A stretch of 64,000 bases of DNA, taken from Symploca sp. SIO1C2 (GTDB lineage Bacteria; Cyanobacteriota; Cyanobacteriia; Cyanobacteriales; Coleofasciculaceae). The position numbers and the translations under genes are program-made. Location: NCBI GenBank assembly GCA_010672925.1, contig JAAHFP010000019.1, positions 1 to 64,000 on the forward strand, written 5' to 3'. How positions within the stretch are numbered: position 1 is the stretch's first letter; every line of letters begins with the position of its first letter. The notes beneath the pieces are model-generated. The model was not told the DNA's origin. It was given only the letters and a program-made list of their open reading frames with translations, and did not search any database. Shown one piece after another: positions 62,600 through 64,000 of the stretch.

Positions 62600-62962
62600 C
62601 TATTCTACCAAAGTTCCTTCTGTTATCGCTTGTGATGGTGATAGAGCAGGCAGTTGTTGATCTTCGAGCTCTACCTTGTAGTGTTCAACATCTTTCTCTA
62701 ATTCCTCAATCTGTTTATCTTTGGTACGCAGCTTACGATTGAACCCAAAAGCAACCAACTGCTGCTGTAAACGAACCCAGATGCTAAATACCCAAGCAAT
62801 CACAGCGCCAAACCACATTGCTATTAATAGTTCAATAGCTAAGGGAGCCTCAACTTCTATACCTTGGACAATTTGAACAGTAGTAGCCTGGGTGTTTTGC
62901 AAGCTAAATATACCCACTGCTAAGCACACAACAAAAATAATCAAAAAGTTAATTTGTCTCAT
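62600..62962 (-). CDS. LapA-domain (DUF1049) inner membrane protein
   Basis: 120 residues with two membrane helices (FLIIFVVCLAVGIFSLQN, 5-22, and IELLIAMWFGAVIAWVFSIW, ~43-62). A coiled coil follows (RTKDKQIEELEKDVEHYKVELE). This is the DUF1049/lipopolysaccharide-assembly-protein-A layout. Location is the inner or thylakoid membrane; function in cyanobacteria is undefined. It is 22 bp upstream of scpA and probably co-transcribed. Confidence 0.85.
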   Translation of the reverse strand: MRQINFLIIFVVCLAVGIFSLQNTQATTVQIVQGIEVEAPLAIELLIAMWFGAVIAWVFSIWVRLQQQLVAFGFNRKLRTKDKQIEELEKDVEHYKVELEDQQLPALSPSQAITEGTLVE

Positions 62963-63158
62963 CTGGTTAATCCTTGGCCATTGATCCGTGTGCCAATTTT
63001 AACAAGAGTTACCATGAAACGCCTCAGTTCTAATCTTGTGTTTAAGTCTTGATTATGCTTAACAAAAATACTATAATTACTACTTAATAACAACTTAAAG
63101 CAAATCGCTCTAAGATTCAGACAGGATAATTATTAGCTCAGCATCAAGATAACGACAC

Positions 63159-63803
63159 ATGAACACAAGCGTAGCAGATTTACGCAGGGATTACACTTAC
63201 GAAGTTTTAAGTGAAACGAATGCTGACTCCAATCCTTTCAAACAATTTCACACTTGGTTTAACCAGGCATTAGTAGCTGGGTTGCCAGAACCCAATGCCA
63301 TGACTCTTGCTACTGCTAATTCCGAAGGTCAACCTTCTGCTCGAATAGTGTTGCTGAAAGACTACGATGAGCAAGGTTTTGTTTTCTATACCAATTACCA
63401 AAGTCACAAAGGGCAGCAGTTGCTGGAAAATCCTTGGGGGGCTCTCGTATTTTGGTGGGCTCAGTTAGAAAGACAGGTGCGCATTGAGGGACGGGTGGAG
63501 AAAGTTGCACCTAGTGAGTCAGATGCCTATTTTCAAAGCCGTCCCCCAGCCTCTCAGCTGGCGGCTTGGGCTTCTCCTCAAAGTCAAGTAATCGAGAATC
63601 GGCAAGTAATCGATCAAAGATTACAGCAGCTTCAAGAGGAATACGCCGGTAAAGAAGTCACCCGTCCCCCCCACTGGGGTGGTTTCCGAGTTGTTCCCGT
63701 AGAGATTGAGTTTTGGCAAGGGCGTCCCAGTCGGCTACACGACAGGTTACTCTACCGACGTAATGAAGCTGGCAGTTGGGGGATACAACGCCTATCACCT
63801 TAA
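63159..63803 (+). CDS. pdxH: Pyridoxamine 5'-phosphate oxidase
   Basis: 214 residues, the family length. The FMN-dependent enzyme oxidises pyridoxamine or pyridoxine phosphate to PLP. Visible features are the N-terminal substrate segment (VADLRRDYTYEVLSET), AMTLATANSEGQPSARIVLL (FMN), FYTNYQSHKGQQLLENPWGAL, VRIEGRVEKV, and the C-terminal dimer signature WGGFRVVPVEIEFWQGRPSR and LHDRLLYRR. The ATG at 63159 is supported by length. No operon partner. Confidence 0.96.
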   Translation: MNTSVADLRRDYTYEVLSETNADSNPFKQFHTWFNQALVAGLPEPNAMTLATANSEGQPSARIVLLKDYDEQGFVFYTNYQSHKGQQLLENPWGALVFWWAQLERQVRIEGRVEKVAPSESDAYFQSRPPASQLAAWASPQSQVIENRQVIDQRLQQLQEEYAGKEVTRPPHWGGFRVVPVEIEFWQGRPSRLHDRLLYRRNEAGSWGIQRLSP

Positions 63804-64000
63804 TTTGATGTAGCCTGGGTATAAGCCCCCACTAATTGTCTTTAATTTTGAATTGTTTTGACGGCAGTCTTTTCTTAGCTTAGCGTGACTTTTGACTCTT
63901 CTGTAGAGAGATTTTATCCTCCTTAGATGCCTTGAGGAATTGGGGTGAATTCTCACTAGATGGGGCTAACTGTTCAAGAAAAGTAAAGGTGTTCCTTTGA

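Overview
The window looks like chromosomal DNA of a filamentous, repeat-rich cyanobacterium. The signs are many HIP1 octamers (GCGATCGC) inside and between genes, cyanobacterial housekeeping genes (aroK, asnS, scpA, a DUF1049/LapA-type protein, pdxH, an FGGY pentulose kinase), pentapeptide-repeat proteins, TPR-CHAT proteins, NACHT ATPases and caspases, and intergenic spaces full of short tandem heptamers and palindromes. A Moorena/Lyngbya/Oscillatoria-like genome is my guess from this style; no marker here proves the genus.

Layout. 0-1.5 kb: a broken NACHT gene joined out of frame to the tail of a caspase gene. 1.6-7 kb: an antitoxin-like protein, a secreted protein, a GH3-family adenylating enzyme, shikimate kinase and an FHA-GAF adenylate cyclase flanked by inverted repeats. 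7-12 kb: a defence-type island (PIN-like DUF3368/UPF0175 pair, Uma2 nuclease, coiled-coil adaptor plus membrane NACHT ATPase) bracketed by duplicated non-coding segments. 12-23 kb: thiopurine methyltransferase, two secreted TPR-CHAT paralogues, a DUF433/DUF5615 pair and an internalin-like LRR protein, with MITE-like insertions between them. 24-40.6 kb: a 16-kb block encoding a small secreted protein and three co-oriented genes: a 1307-residue orphan, a DNase I-fold (EEP) protein with an altered catalytic motif, and a 3508-residue protein with two clusters of LysM-like repeats. This is the best candidate for an undescribed system. 41-48 kb: a Wzz/BY-kinase-like exopolysaccharide protein and a protein carrying both a zinc metalloprotease and a subtilisin domain. 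48-64 kb: mostly housekeeping (tRNA-Cys, geranylgeranyl-reductase-type flavoprotein, asnS, a JAMM peptidase beside a MoeB-rhodanese protein, sugar nucleotidyltransferase, scpA, pdxH), with a tnpB remnant and a group II intron remnant.

How the parts relate. The first half is dominated by conflict or cell-death type modules (caspase, CHAT, NACHT, toxin-antitoxin, Uma2). Dispersed repeats strongly shape the region. They supply the stop codons of several genes, they flank the defence island in direct orientation, and three MITE-like elements sit at the centres of palindromic repeats. The adaptor and NACHT frames at 9.0-11.6 kb overlap at an A AAA AAG slippery heptamer in the correct register for -1 frameshifting, and the NACHT frame has no convincing start codon of its own.
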